In this document: positions 1-8,405 of the stretch, in pieces
How positions within the stretch are numbered: the stretch's first letter is position 1
How the letters are laid out: each line of letters starts with the position of its first letter
NCBI GenBank assembly: GCA_038229055.1
Contig: JBBROU010000001.1
Location: 1 to 64,000 of the forward strand
Source of the DNA: JANYJA01 sp038229055
GTDB taxonomy: Bacteria > Acidobacteriota > Terriglobia > Bryobacterales > Bryobacteraceae
Direction: 5' to 3'
DNA length: 64,000 bases
Notes under the pieces: model-generated
Database searches by the model: none
What the model was told of the DNA's origin: nothing
Seen by the model: only the letters and a program-made list of their open reading frames with translations
Made by a program: the position numbers and the translations under genes

Positions 1-142
1 CGAGATGGTGATGCCGGGCGACAATGTGGGGCTGGTGGTGGAGCTGATTACGCCAGTGGCTATGGATAAGGGGCTGCGGTTTGCGATTCGCGAAGGCGGA
101 CGCACCGTGGGCGCCGGCACCGTGACCGAGATTTTGGATTAA
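1..142 (+). CDS. tuf: Elongation factor Tu, C-terminal end (partial)
   Basis: The first in-frame codon is at position 2; the start lies outside the window. The 46 visible residues match domain 3 of EF-Tu, with MPGDNV, a conserved ELI.P.A stretch, LRFAIREGGRTVGAG and a C-terminal TVTEILD. EF-Tu is the cytoplasmic GTPase that delivers aminoacyl-tRNA to the ribosome. rpmG follows 12 bases after the stop, as in many bacterial tuf-rpmG-trnW-secE-nusG clusters. Confidence 0.95.
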   Translation, partial: EMVMPGDNVGLVVELITPVAMDKGLRFAIREGGRTVGAGTVTEILD

Positions 143-154
143 GGGAGTTTAAAC

Positions 155-304
155 ATGAGAGAGATCATCACGTTCCAATGCGGTGAGTGCAAAAACCGCA
201 ACTATTCGCGCACCAAGAATAAGAAAACGACGACCGAGCGCCTGGAGTTCAAAAAATTCTGCCCTTCCTGCCGCAAGCACCAGCCGCACAAGGAAATCAA
301 GTAA
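155..304 (+). CDS. rpmG: 50S ribosomal protein L33
   Basis: This 49-residue protein has the length and sequence of L33. It begins MREIITFQCGEC and ends KHQPHKEIK. Two CxxC pairs (CGEC and CPSC) form the zinc-binding type of L33. An AGGGAG sequence about ten bases before the ATG is a likely ribosome binding site. It lies between tuf and tRNA-Trp, its usual place. Confidence 0.96.
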   Translation: MREIITFQCGECKNRNYSRTKNKKTTTERLEFKKFCPSCRKHQPHKEIK

Positions 305-324
305 ACTGGTGTTGTCACAAGCGT

Positions 325-399
325 AGGGGCGTAGGTTTAACGGCAGACCAGCGGTCTCCAAAACCGCGAGTGGGGGTTCGAATCCCTCCGCCCCTGCCA
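325..399 (+). tRNA. trnW: tRNA-Trp (CCA anticodon)
   Basis: A full cloverleaf can be drawn. The acceptor AGGGGCG pairs with CGCCCCT. The anticodon stem GCGGT/ACCGC closes the loop CTCCAAA, giving anticodon CCA. The T-arm has GGTTCGAATCC. The discriminator is G and the terminal CCA is encoded. Lying between rpmG and secE is a common bacterial arrangement. Confidence 0.97.
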
Positions 400-419
400 A
401 GTTCACTCAAAGAAAATCT

Positions 420-653
420 ATGGCAGGCGAATTAGAAGCAATCAAGAGCTGGCCCGAAAAAACGCGCACGTACATCGACGACCTTAAGGTGGAGATGAAG
501 CGCGTGACGTGGCCCACGCGCAAGCAGGTAGAATCCACCACGGTGATCGTCATTTTCACCGTGTTCGCGTTCGCGGCTTACTTCGGCGTCGTCGATTTCA
601 CCATCGATCATACGGTCACGAAAATATATTCCTCTCTATCGAAGGTGAAGTGA
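420..653 (+). CDS. secE: Preprotein translocase subunit SecE
   Basis: This 77-residue protein has the short single-membrane-span form of SecE. An amphipathic helix contains the family signature around residues 25-40 (DDLKVEMKRVTWPTRKQ), and one transmembrane helix follows at about residues 43-63. SecE clamps the SecY channel in the inner membrane. Its stop codon is eight bases before the chosen nusG start, so the two are probably translated from one mRNA. Confidence 0.96.
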   Translation: MAGELEAIKSWPEKTRTYIDDLKVEMKRVTWPTRKQVESTTVIVIFTVFAFAAYFGVVDFTIDHTVTKIYSSLSKVK

Positions 654-661
654 GCCTCGCA

Positions 662-1384
662 ATGTCCCCCGATCCCGAGTTGAACCCTGAAACCGAAGAC
701 CTCGCGCAGGGCGACCCTACCACCCCTGACCAAATCTCCGAGGCCGCTGAAGAAGCAATGGACGCGGGCGATCCGGAACCCGAGCCCGAAGAACAAGCCG
801 CTGCCGCCGCTGAAGAGCCGGTTGAAGAAGACCCCGTTGCTCCCATCGTCGAAGAGAACCTGAAGAAGTGGTTCATCGTCCATACCTACTCGGGGTTCGA
901 GAACAAGGTCAAAGAATCGTTGATTAGCCGCGGTGAGGCTTTCGGGTTTGCCGATAAAATCGGCCAGATCCTGATCCCGACTGAAGATGTGGTCGAGCTG
1001 CGAAACGGCAAGAAGGTCACCAGCAAGCGCCTGGTTTACCCCGGCTACGTGCTCGTCGAGATGGAGATGAACGACGAGCTATGGCACGCGGTGAAGGCCA
1101 CGCCTCGCGTCACCGGATTCGTTGGCGGCGGCACCTCCCCGGTTCCTCTGAGCGCCGATGAAGTGAACAAGATTCTCTATCGGGAGTCCGCGCCGTCCGC
1201 GCCGCGCCCGAAGATGAATTTCGAAAAGAACGAGATGGTCCGCATTGTGGATGGCCCGTTCACCAATTTTTCCGGCAAGGTCGACGAAGTCAATCCGGAC
1301 CGCAACACGCTGCGTGTGCTGGTCACCATCTTCGGCCGCGCGACGCCTGTGGAACTCGATTTCCTGCAGGTAGAAAAGTCTTAG
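662..1384 (+). CDS. nusG: Transcription termination/antitermination protein NusG
   Basis: This is a 240-residue NusG. The N-terminal 60 residues are an acidic, Pro/Ala/Glu-rich extension not found in the roughly 180-residue E. coli protein. The NGN domain starts at KKWFIVHTYSGFENKVKESL and contains VYPGYVLVEM. A C-terminal KOW domain (VRIVDGPFTNFSGKV) follows. NusG binds RNA polymerase and links it to Rho or the ribosome. I chose ATG 662; an in-frame GTG at 650 overlaps the secE stop but has almost no room for a ribosome binding site. Confidence 0.95.
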   Translation: MSPDPELNPETEDLAQGDPTTPDQISEAAEEAMDAGDPEPEPEEQAAAAAEEPVEEDPVAPIVEENLKKWFIVHTYSGFENKVKESLISRGEAFGFADKIGQILIPTEDVVELRNGKKVTSKRLVYPGYVLVEMEMNDELWHAVKATPRVTGFVGGGTSPVPLSADEVNKILYRESAPSAPRPKMNFEKNEMVRIVDGPFTNFSGKVDEVNPDRNTLRVLVTIFGRATPVELDFLQVEKS

Positions 1385-1409
1385 AAAGGTTTTTGGAAAG
1401 AGTCTAAGT

Positions 1410-1841
1410 ATGGCAAAGAAAGTTACTGGAAGTGTAAAACTGCAGATCCCCGCCGGCAAGGCAACGCCCGCGCCGCCGGTCGGCACCGCCCTCGGTCCTC
1501 AGGGCGTGAACATCATGGATTTCTGCAAGGCGTTCAACGCCAAGACCTCGGGCAAGGATCAGGAAGGGCTGATCATCCCGGTCGTGATCACGATCTTCTC
1601 CGATCGCACGTTCACGTTCATCACCAAGACGCCGCCGGTTCCGATACTGATCAAGCGCGCTGTCGCCATCGCCAAAGGTTCCGCCGAGCCGCACAAAATC
1701 AAGGTCGGTAAGATCACCGAAGCCCAGGTCGCTGAGATCGCTAAGATCAAAATGCCCGATCTAAACTGCTTCGATGTCGAAGCCGCGATTCGTTCCGTCA
1801 AAGGCACGGCCCGAAGCATGGGCGTCGACATCGCGCAGTAG
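1410..1841 (+). CDS. rplK: 50S ribosomal protein L11
   Basis: This 143-residue protein is full-length L11. It has the N-terminal KLQIPAGKATPAPPVGTALGPQGVNI motif region and the C-terminal rRNA-binding domain (IKMPDLNCFDVEAA, GTARSMGV). L11 forms the GTPase-associated centre with 23S rRNA. It follows nusG by 25 bases as usual. What is odd is that rplA, rplJ and rplL do not follow: a convergent non-ribosomal gene ends 8 bases after the rplK stop. Confidence 0.97.
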   Translation: MAKKVTGSVKLQIPAGKATPAPPVGTALGPQGVNIMDFCKAFNAKTSGKDQEGLIIPVVITIFSDRTFTFITKTPPVPILIKRAVAIAKGSAEPHKIKVGKITEAQVAEIAKIKMPDLNCFDVEAAIRSVKGTARSMGVDIAQ

Positions 1842-1848
1842 AGTTACC

Positions 1849-3057
1849 CTACCGGCCGGGGCTGATCGCCTGAGAGGGAGTGCTCGCGCCGTTCTCGATG
1901 AGTACCGCCGCGGTCGCGATGGCGCCCCCGGCGATTACGATCCCACCGATCACGGCAGCACCTTTGCTAAGGCCCATGATGCTCCCGGCGGCGACGGCAG
2001 CCGCCCCGGTAAGCGAGTTGGTTTCGCCGATATAAGCTGTGTTGGAGCGACCCTGCGAAGACGCATCCACCTTGATTCGGAAAGGCCCGGTCTGGTCGTT
2101 TGGTTGAAACCGAACCACAGCTTGGCCCTGCTGATCTGTGAACGCGCTGAAAAGCCGGCTGCCATCGGCAAATGTTCCCGACGGCCCTGAATCCGGCAGA
2201 AGGAAAGATACCGACGCGCCGCTAACCGGCCGGTGGTTTTCGTCCTCTACGCGAACAATCGCTTCGCGGGCAACTCGTTCCCGAACGTTATTGATGGCGC
2301 CTTCGCCCTCGACCACAATAATGTTCAGGGCTGTACCGATCGCGTTTTGAGCCGCTTGGGCCGCCAAGGGGCTAAGGCTGGCGACCTGGATAACTTCCGA
2401 AATTCCCGCCGAAGTGCGCGCGCCCGCTAACGATGCGCCGGAGACGCGAACTCGCTGACCCACGCTTGACGCGAGATCGGCACCCCGCAGTTCAACATTG
2501 GCATTGGAAATCTCGTCGGTTAAACGATACGCGCCTGAAGTCTTCGTCAGAAGACCACTGACGGTCGAACCCTGAGTGGCATCGGCGGCTGTAAAACTAC
2601 GACCCTGGCTCTGCATCACGCTGGCTACCAACACGCCTCTCGCGTTCGACACCAGCATGCTTCCTTCACGAGCTGAGACATCGACCGTAGACCCGTGCAC
2701 TGACACCGTTCCCGACGTATGCCGCGGACCTGCGGAGACTCGAAGCGACAACGCTTCCAATTGGTAGGCCCGTGAAGTGTCCAATCGCGCGGAGCCCCGC
2801 TCAATCAACGTGCGGTTTGCGAAAACCTGCCCGCGAGTCTGAGGCGCAAGGAATAAGATCGAGCCGTCTTGCAGCCGGACTTGCGAACCCGTCGAGGAAG
2901 TTTCGACGATCGCTCCCGAAAAGAGTGTCGCGTTTCCGGCTGCATTTGCGCCATTGAGACGCAAACCGCCGTTGGAGAATGCAATCCCCACATAGGGTGT
3001 AGCGGCCGATAAAACAAATGAAAACCCAATGACAGTAAATCCGACTATACGGTTCAC
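1849..3057 (-). CDS. Exported FecR-like protein with Ig-like domain
   Basis: This 402-residue protein starts at GTG 3057, nine bases after a strong AAGGAGG. The N-terminus is a signal peptide or membrane helix (residues 1-25). A FecR-like domain follows at about 40-150 (VRLQDGSILFLAP, GSTVDVSAREGSMLV). Residues about 250-345 form an Ig-like/Big-1 type domain (IVVEGEGAINNVRERVAREAIVRVEDE). The C-terminus is a small-residue-rich transmembrane stretch (about 352-387). No ECF sigma/TonB partner adjoins it, so a FecR regulatory role is unlikely; an envelope protein role is inferred. It is convergent with rplK. Confidence 0.75.
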   Translation of the reverse strand: MNRIVGFTVIGFSFVLSAATPYVGIAFSNGGLRLNGANAAGNATLFSGAIVETSSTGSQVRLQDGSILFLAPQTRGQVFANRTLIERGSARLDTSRAYQLEALSLRVSAGPRHTSGTVSVHGSTVDVSAREGSMLVSNARGVLVASVMQSQGRSFTAADATQGSTVSGLLTKTSGAYRLTDEISNANVELRGADLASSVGQRVRVSGASLAGARTSAGISEVIQVASLSPLAAQAAQNAIGTALNIIVVEGEGAINNVRERVAREAIVRVEDENHRPVSGASVSFLLPDSGPSGTFADGSRLFSAFTDQQGQAVVRFQPNDQTGPFRIKVDASSQGRSNTAYIGETNSLTGAAAVAAGSIMGLSKGAAVIGGIVIAGGAIATAAVLIENGASTPSQAISPGR

Positions 3058-3099
3058 AGGCAGAAACCTCCTTCGGAGTCTTGGCTGAAGTTAAGCCCT

Positions 3100-3128
3100 A
3101 CCATGCCACAACAACTTATCGGAGTCAA
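3100..3128 (-). promoter_or_regulatory. Candidate sigma-70 promoter for the FecR-like gene
   Basis: On the minus strand TTGACT (3123-3128) is separated by 17 bases from CATGGT (3100-3105). The -35 box matches consensus at five of six positions and the -10 at only three. It lies about 45 bases before the GTG start at 3057. Confidence 0.4.
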
Positions 3129-3198
3129 CCCTTTTTCCTTCGCCGCGTTTCCCCCGATACAATTTCTGGGATTCAAGTTTGGTATCTATTGAGGTGTT

Positions 3199-4677
3199 GT
3201 GACGAATACGCCGCCGGCTACTGAAGCGAACTCCACCCCGACGCTTTGTGTTCGCATCGGCTCGGACCCGGGTGAAAAGCAGTCTCTCCGCTTCAAATCC
3301 AATTTCCGAATCGGCCGGGTGGATGAGTGCGAAGTGTGTATCAAGGACGAGCATGTCAGCCGAGTACATGCCGCCGTCACTTTTGAAAACGATCAATGGC
3401 GAGTTCGGGATCTCCAGAGTGCTAACGGGATTTTCATAGACGGCGAACGGGTAGAAAGTGCTCTGGTAAGCGGGACTGTGACCATGAGGTTGGGGATCTA
3501 CGGTCCGTTCGTAAGTCTCGAGGTCGAAGAATCTCCCCAGAAAAGTCCGGCGTCTCCGATCGGCAGCGAGACGATGATGGCGCGCTACGTTGACCGTTAC
3601 TTCGGGAAACCGGCAGCCGGGGATTCTCTTGGCGAACACACAATCATGGTCCGCCGGGCCTTTCAGCAGGTGCAGAAAAAGGAACGCTGGAAATACGGAT
3701 GGGTTGTGGCCAGCCTGTTGGTTGCGCTTCTCGCCGCAGGCGGGTATACGCTTTATCTACACCGTCAGGTAAGTAAACAAAAGGCTCTCGCCGAAGATCT
3801 TTTCTATTCCATGAAATCGCTGGATCTGGACATTGCCGGCGTCGAGAAGGTGGTGCTCGACTCCAACAACGGGCAGGGCCGTGAAGAGATCCGCAAGTTC
3901 CAGAACCGCCGCAAGGAAATGGAAAAGAACTACGACCGCTTCCTGACGACGCTCCGCGTTTATGACCCGAAGCTGACCGAGCAGCAGCGCCTGATTCTGC
4001 GGGTCGCGCGCATCTTCGGCGAGTGCGAACTGGCGATGCCTCCCGATTTCGTCACCGAGATCAATAACTACATAAAGAAGTGGCAGTCCTCGGGCCGGTT
4101 AGCCCGAGCGGTTCGAACCGCCAGAGAGAACGGTTATACGTTCAAAATTGCGCAGGAATTGCTCGCGCAGGATCTGCCGCCCCAATTTTTCTACCTGGCC
4201 CTTCAGGAGAGTGATTTCGACCCCTTTATCAGCGGTCCGCTTACCCGAAAAGGCATCGCCAAAGGAATGTGGCAGTTCATTCCGGAGACGGCGGAAAAAT
4301 ATGGCCTGAAGATCGGACCGTTGGTCGACCTCAGGCGTCCCGACCCGGCAGACGATCGTCATCATTACGATCGGGCCACCAAGGCGGCCGCAAGTTACCT
4401 GAAGGACCTCTATACGACGGATGCGCAGGCTTCCGGATTTCTGGTGATGGCTTGCTACAACTGGGGCGAGGGGCGGGTGCTGCCGCTGGTTCGGAGCATG
4501 CCCGCGAATCCGCGGGAAAGAAATTTCTGGCGATTACTTTCCGTCTATGGCAGCCGGGTTCCTAAAGAAACTTACGACTATGTTTTCTACATTGTCTCCG
4601 CGGCGGTGATTGGCGAGAATCCAAGGCTGTTTGGATTCGACTTCGACGATCCGCTGGCTCACCTGGAATCGCGTTAA
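3199..4677 (+). CDS. FHA domain - transmembrane helix - lytic transglycosylase (SLT) protein
   Basis: This 492-residue protein has an N-terminal FHA phosphothreonine-binding domain (about 15-108) with its key residues: G39-R40 (FRIGR), S54-R55 and H57 (SRVH), N76-G77. One transmembrane helix lies at about 176-197, a charged coiled-coil-like region at about 200-270, and a C-terminal SLT/MltD-like domain. That domain includes LALQESDFDP with the candidate catalytic Glu, GMWQFIPETAEKYGL and ACYNWGEG. The layout places FHA in the cytoplasm and murein cleavage in the periplasm, so kinase signalling could control wall cutting. The start is GTG 3199 after GAGG. It is convergent with the small gene at 4685-4876. 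Confidence 0.88.
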   Translation: MTNTPPATEANSTPTLCVRIGSDPGEKQSLRFKSNFRIGRVDECEVCIKDEHVSRVHAAVTFENDQWRVRDLQSANGIFIDGERVESALVSGTVTMRLGIYGPFVSLEVEESPQKSPASPIGSETMMARYVDRYFGKPAAGDSLGEHTIMVRRAFQQVQKKERWKYGWVVASLLVALLAAGGYTLYLHRQVSKQKALAEDLFYSMKSLDLDIAGVEKVVLDSNNGQGREEIRKFQNRRKEMEKNYDRFLTTLRVYDPKLTEQQRLILRVARIFGECELAMPPDFVTEINNYIKKWQSSGRLARAVRTARENGYTFKIAQELLAQDLPPQFFYLALQESDFDPFISGPLTRKGIAKGMWQFIPETAEKYGLKIGPLVDLRRPDPADDRHHYDRATKAAASYLKDLYTTDAQASGFLVMACYNWGEGRVLPLVRSMPANPRERNFWRLLSVYGSRVPKETYDYVFYIVSAAVIGENPRLFGFDFDDPLAHLESR

Positions 4678-4684
4678 TCGGCCA

Positions 4685-4876
4685 TTACCCGTTCGTGACA
4701 ATATTGCCGATGGTTTGCTCCAGGTTGTTGAGCGTTTCAGTCATCAGCGCCATCTGGTCACGCAAATCGCGAATGCGCATAAGTGCTAAATCGACATTCG
4801 GATTTGGTATCGGGTCCGGAGAAGGCGGATGAAAGGTGGGAGGATTCTTGGTAGTGGTTGGATCTTCTGTCGACAT
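4685..4876 (-). CDS. Small hypothetical protein, Pro-rich with C-terminal helix
   Basis: This 63-residue protein has a Pro/Thr-rich, probably disordered first half and an amphipathic helix in the second (LALMRIRDLRDQMALMTETL). No family is recognised. AGGAG lies four bases before its ATG, and it starts just after the stop of the kinase gene upstream, so it is probably the last gene of the sigma factor-kinase operon. The helix could mediate self-association; this is inference only. Confidence 0.6.
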   Translation of the reverse strand: MSTEDPTTTKNPPTFHPPSPDPIPNPNVDLALMRIRDLRDQMALMTETLNNLEQTIGNIVTNG

Positions 4877-4883
4877 GTGGCTC

Positions 4884-7682
4884 CTAGGGTGTTTCTCGCG
4901 AGTTTTCAGGTGAAGCGATCATTCTCTGAAATGCGGGATTATTCTGCAAGCTGGTGAGATCCGGCTCTGCTTTCAGCGATTCGGTTGGGTACCCTCTTTC
5001 TAAGGCGCTGCGGATTGCGTCCAAGGCTTTCTTATGATCACCGCCCGATTCGAAAACGATTCCGCTGTTGACCAGTACTCGGACATTGTCTGGGGCAATC
5101 CTCATCGCCAGGCGCGCATCTTGAAATGCCTGTGCGGTTTCTCCGGTTTGAATGCGGAACATCGCTCGCCAGCTCAGCGCGAAAGCGTCGTGAGGATTCG
5201 TTGCGACAGCTTTGCTTGCGACATCGGCAGCCTGCCGGTATAAGTCCGGAGCGCGCGCAGCCTGACCGGGCGTCCACCGGAAGGTCTGAGCCAGCTTACC
5301 CAACGTTGTGTAGGAAATACTGGTGCCCATCAAATCCAGCGCCTTCTGATATAGCAACGCCGCCTCGGCGCGGCGCCCCTGCGCGAAGCAGATGTCCGCA
5401 AGGCCGACGTAACCGCGGGCGGTAGCTTCGATTGCGATTGACGTTTTATAGCTTTGTTCCGCTTCGGTCATCTGGTTCACGGCGGCGTATGCAGCGCCGA
5501 GATTCGCCATCGCGACGGGACTGGCCGGGACCAGCTTGGCGATCTGCGCGAAAACCTTCACAGCCTCCTTGTACCTGCCGTGGAAGGAATAAAATCTGCC
5601 GAGCAGTGTCAGGGTAACCCAATCGCCGGGACGCAGTTTCGTGGCCTCCTGGAAAGTCTGTTCCGCTTTGGCGAGTTTCCCGGTTTGCGCGAATACATCC
5701 GCCATTCCACGCAAGGCCGCGACACATACGCGATTGATTTCTAATGCGGCACGGAATTCGCGTAAAGCGGCATCGTATTGGCCGGTCGATGAGTAGATCT
5801 GGCCGAGGCTCGCGTGGGCGAGCGCGATTTTCGGGTCGATCTCGATGGCGCGTTGACCGGCTTCTTCGGCCCTTTCGAGCATCGAAGTATCCCGGTTGAG
5901 CTCGTACTTCCGCCAGTAAGCTTCCGACAAACCGGCATAGCCGAGCGCGTATTCGCGATCGTCGGAGATCGCTCCCCGGAAACGGTCGATAGCACCGTCA
6001 AGATTATTTCCGCGGTCGTAATAATCGAGGTAGCCGCGGCCCTGCAGGTATTTTTCATAAGCCCCTTCGAGCCGCGTACCGCCGGCTGCGAGAACCACAT
6101 TGTCCTCGGGTCCTAAACTCAGAGCCAGGAGATCCGCCGCCTGTTTCGCAACCGCCTGGTGCAGCGGAATGGGATCGGTTTTGCTGATGCTCAGAGTTTT
6201 TGATCCGAGTCTGGCCCCATCGGCCGCGTTGGCCAGTTCGGTGGTGATATGAATGTCGCCGCCCTCCCGTACCACGCTTCCGCTGAGCACTAGATTTACA
6301 TTGAAAGCCTGTTTCGCCGCGGCATAGGTGCTCACACCGGCGCTGCGTACCTCGTTGGCGGGAATCACGCGCAACGACCCGTGAAAACGCTCAATCTCGC
6401 TCAATGTTGCGCTGAGCGAATCCTGCAATCCTTCGCTGAGAGCCCGGCCGTCATCGCCGCCGATTCGATTCTCGAACGGCAGCACGGCAAGGGTTCGGTT
6501 GGCAGGCAGACTCGATCCGTAACGCCAGCGGCCGTAGGTTCGAATGCCCGGTATAGCGATCCCGACCGCAAGGGCGACGCCAAGCAGCAGAGCGAGTCGC
6601 GCACCGGACGCTACGCGCGGCAACCCCCATCGCCGGTCGACCGCGACCTCGGCGGCGCGCAGAGCCTGCTCAAGCTCGCCACCGTCGGCGAACCTTTGTT
6701 TAGGATCTTTTCGAAGGCAGCGATCGATGACCGCTCGCAAAGATGCAGGCACATTGGCTGGGCAGGGCGGGAGCGGCTCGGTGAGAATGGCCGCGCTAAG
6801 CGCAAAACCGGATTTTGCGTCCCAAGGGGTTCGTCCGGTCAGAAGCTCAAAGAGTAGAACGCCGAATGACCAGATATCGCCGCGCGCATCGATTTTTTCG
6901 CCGCGCAGAGCTTCGGGAGCCATGTATTGGAATGTGCCCAGGAGTGTGCCATTCTGCGTCAGCGAAGCTCCCTCGTCTTGGCCGATTCCTCTTTCGTGTT
7001 TGGCCAGGCCGAAGTCGAGCATCTTCACGCGATCTTCGCCTGTAAGCATGAGGTTGGACGGTTTGATGTCGCGGTGAACGACGCCATGGCCGTGGGCGTG
7101 GGCCAGCGCGCTCGAGATCTCGATCGCGTAGCGGAGCGCCGTGGAAACCGGAAATCCATCTTCGGGAATGCATGCGTTCAGGACTTTACCGTTGACCAGT
7201 TCCATGGCTATGAAGTGCTGCCCGTGGTCCTCGCCCACTTCAAAGATGGTGCAAATATTCGGGTGGTTCAGAGTGGCTGCGGCACGTGCTTCCTGCTGAA
7301 ATCTCTCCGGCGCACGAGCTGCCGTCAGCCCATGGGGCGTCATGAACTTCAATGCCACTTTGCGAGACAGAACGGTATCTTCCGCCTTGTAAACGATGCC
7401 CATGGCCCCGCGCCCAAGCTCCTCAATGACGAGGTAGCGCCCAACGCGCTGCCCATCGAGAACCGCTGTCACATCGCTCGCCAAGTGAATGGGAGGCAAA
7501 ATCGGACTGGATTCGATGAAACTCCCGAGGCGCTGATGGGATGCGATGAACGACTCAACCTGCAGCCTGAGCCCGGGCCGATCGGCGCAAGCCGCACTCA
7601 AATAGGAATTGCGGTCTTCCGGTTCAACATCCCAAGCGGCAAAAACAATCTCCTTGATTTCCTGCCACCGCTCGGGAGTCAT
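4884..7682 (-). CDS. Ser/Thr protein kinase with TolB-like and TPR regions
   Basis: This 932-residue protein has several parts. Residues 1-55 form a helical N-terminal segment common in acidobacterial kinases (MTPERWQEIKEIV). The Hanks-type kinase (about 80-345) has LGRGAMGIVYKA, VALKFM, VVHRDIKPSNLML and DFGLAK, so all catalytic motifs are present. One transmembrane helix lies at about 362-385, then a TolB/FlgO-like segment (TLAVLPFENR, about 395-530), then TPR repeats to the C-terminus. It should sense or scaffold outside the membrane and phosphorylate inside. Its ATG overlaps the sigma factor stop by four bases (ATGA), so translation is coupled. Confidence 0.92.
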   Translation of the reverse strand: MTPERWQEIKEIVFAAWDVEPEDRNSYLSAACADRPGLRLQVESFIASHQRLGSFIESSPILPPIHLASDVTAVLDGQRVGRYLVIEELGRGAMGIVYKAEDTVLSRKVALKFMTPHGLTAARAPERFQQEARAAATLNHPNICTIFEVGEDHGQHFIAMELVNGKVLNACIPEDGFPVSTALRYAIEISSALAHAHGHGVVHRDIKPSNLMLTGEDRVKMLDFGLAKHERGIGQDEGASLTQNGTLLGTFQYMAPEALRGEKIDARGDIWSFGVLLFELLTGRTPWDAKSGFALSAAILTEPLPPCPANVPASLRAVIDRCLRKDPKQRFADGGELEQALRAAEVAVDRRWGLPRVASGARLALLLGVALAVGIAIPGIRTYGRWRYGSSLPANRTLAVLPFENRIGGDDGRALSEGLQDSLSATLSEIERFHGSLRVIPANEVRSAGVSTYAAAKQAFNVNLVLSGSVVREGGDIHITTELANAADGARLGSKTLSISKTDPIPLHQAVAKQAADLLALSLGPEDNVVLAAGGTRLEGAYEKYLQGRGYLDYYDRGNNLDGAIDRFRGAISDDREYALGYAGLSEAYWRKYELNRDTSMLERAEEAGQRAIEIDPKIALAHASLGQIYSSTGQYDAALREFRAALEINRVCVAALRGMADVFAQTGKLAKAEQTFQEATKLRPGDWVTLTLLGRFYSFHGRYKEAVKVFAQIAKLVPASPVAMANLGAAYAAVNQMTEAEQSYKTSIAIEATARGYVGLADICFAQGRRAEAALLYQKALDLMGTSISYTTLGKLAQTFRWTPGQAARAPDLYRQAADVASKAVATNPHDAFALSWRAMFRIQTGETAQAFQDARLAMRIAPDNVRVLVNSGIVFESGGDHKKALDAIRSALERGYPTESLKAEPDLTSLQNNPAFQRMIASPENSRETP

Positions 7683-8266
7683 CCGGAGCCTTCATGCATG
7701 TGCCGAAAGATCCACGTGCGCGCCATGGCCCACTCTCGTTTCACGGTGGCCGGTGAAACGCCGATCGCTTCCGCTGTTTCTTCGATTGAGAGGCCTCCAA
7801 AGAATCGAAGCTCAACGATCTCGGCCTGCCGTGGATCGAGCAGGGCAAGCTTCTTCAAGCAATCGTCAAGAACTATCAAATCGACATCCCGCTCTTCCTG
7901 TTTCACGAGGTTTTCATTGAGCGATACCCGGATTGCGCCACCGCCTCGCTTACCGGCGTGTCGGCCGCGCGCATGATCGACCAAAATGCCGCGCATGACT
8001 TTTGCCGCGACACCGAAAAAATGTGCGCGGTTCTGCCAGTCCATTTCAATATCGATCAGCTTGAGGTAGAGCTCGTTCACCAGGCCGCCGCTCTGGAGTG
8101 TGTGGCCGGGCGGTTGGCGCTGCAGATAAGCTCGCGCAATTCGCCGAAGCTCACTATAGACGAGTGGCACCAGAACCGAGAGGGCATCCGAATCGCCTTG
8201 CCTCAAGCGGATGAGTAGCTCACTGACCGGAGCTTCGCGGGGCACTGTCATACAGGTTGGAGGCAC
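7679..8266 (-). CDS. ECF-type RNA polymerase sigma factor (TIGR02999-like)
   Basis: This protein of 190-195 residues has a sigma region 2 (SVLVPLVYSELRRIARAYL, LVNELYLKLI, AAKVMRGILVDHAR) and a region 4 helix-turn-helix near the C-terminus (IVELRFFGGLSIEETAEAIGVS, TVKREWAMAR). The long spacing and sequence fit the acidobacterial/planctomycete ECF group annotated as TIGR02999. No anti-sigma factor is adjacent; instead the coupled kinase gene overlaps it by four bases, which suggests control by phosphorylation. Start is uncertain: GTG 8266 or ATG 8251, neither with a good ribosome binding site. Confidence 0.9.
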   Translation of the reverse strand: MPPTCMTVPREAPVSELLIRLRQGDSDALSVLVPLVYSELRRIARAYLQRQPPGHTLQSGGLVNELYLKLIDIEMDWQNRAHFFGVAAKVMRGILVDHARGRHAGKRGGGAIRVSLNENLVKQEERDVDLIVLDDCLKKLALLDPRQAEIVELRFFGGLSIEETAEAIGVSPATVKREWAMARTWIFRHMHEGSG

Positions 8267-8305
8267 CGACTGGCCGGCAGCCGGATGGCCCGCCCAATCG
8301 AACTT

Positions 8306-8334
8306 ATGTTAGGAAGCCGTGAGCGGAAAGTCAA
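8306..8334 (-). promoter_or_regulatory. Candidate promoter for the ECF sigma - kinase operon
   Basis: On the minus strand TTGACT (8329-8334), a 17-base spacer and TAACAT (8306-8311) lie about 40-55 bases before the possible sigma-factor starts. Five of six and four of six bases match the housekeeping consensus. Confidence 0.45.
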
Positions 8335-8405
8335 CGACGTGAAGGGTGTCACAGGGCCGTGAGCCACTTTGAAGCGGAATTCCGGTTACCCATTTGGAGA
8401 GCATT

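Noticed and set aside
509..661. Possible longer nusG start upstream of 662
   Set aside because: The region is the secE coding sequence in another frame and the added residues do not resemble NusG.
3091..3639. Minus-strand open frame over the FHA gene
   Set aside because: It is antisense to the FHA-coding region and its composition is that of a shadow frame.
6927..7976. Long plus-strand open frame opposite the kinase and sigma factor
   Set aside because: It is antisense to two certain genes in a GC-rich region and its sequence has no protein family character.
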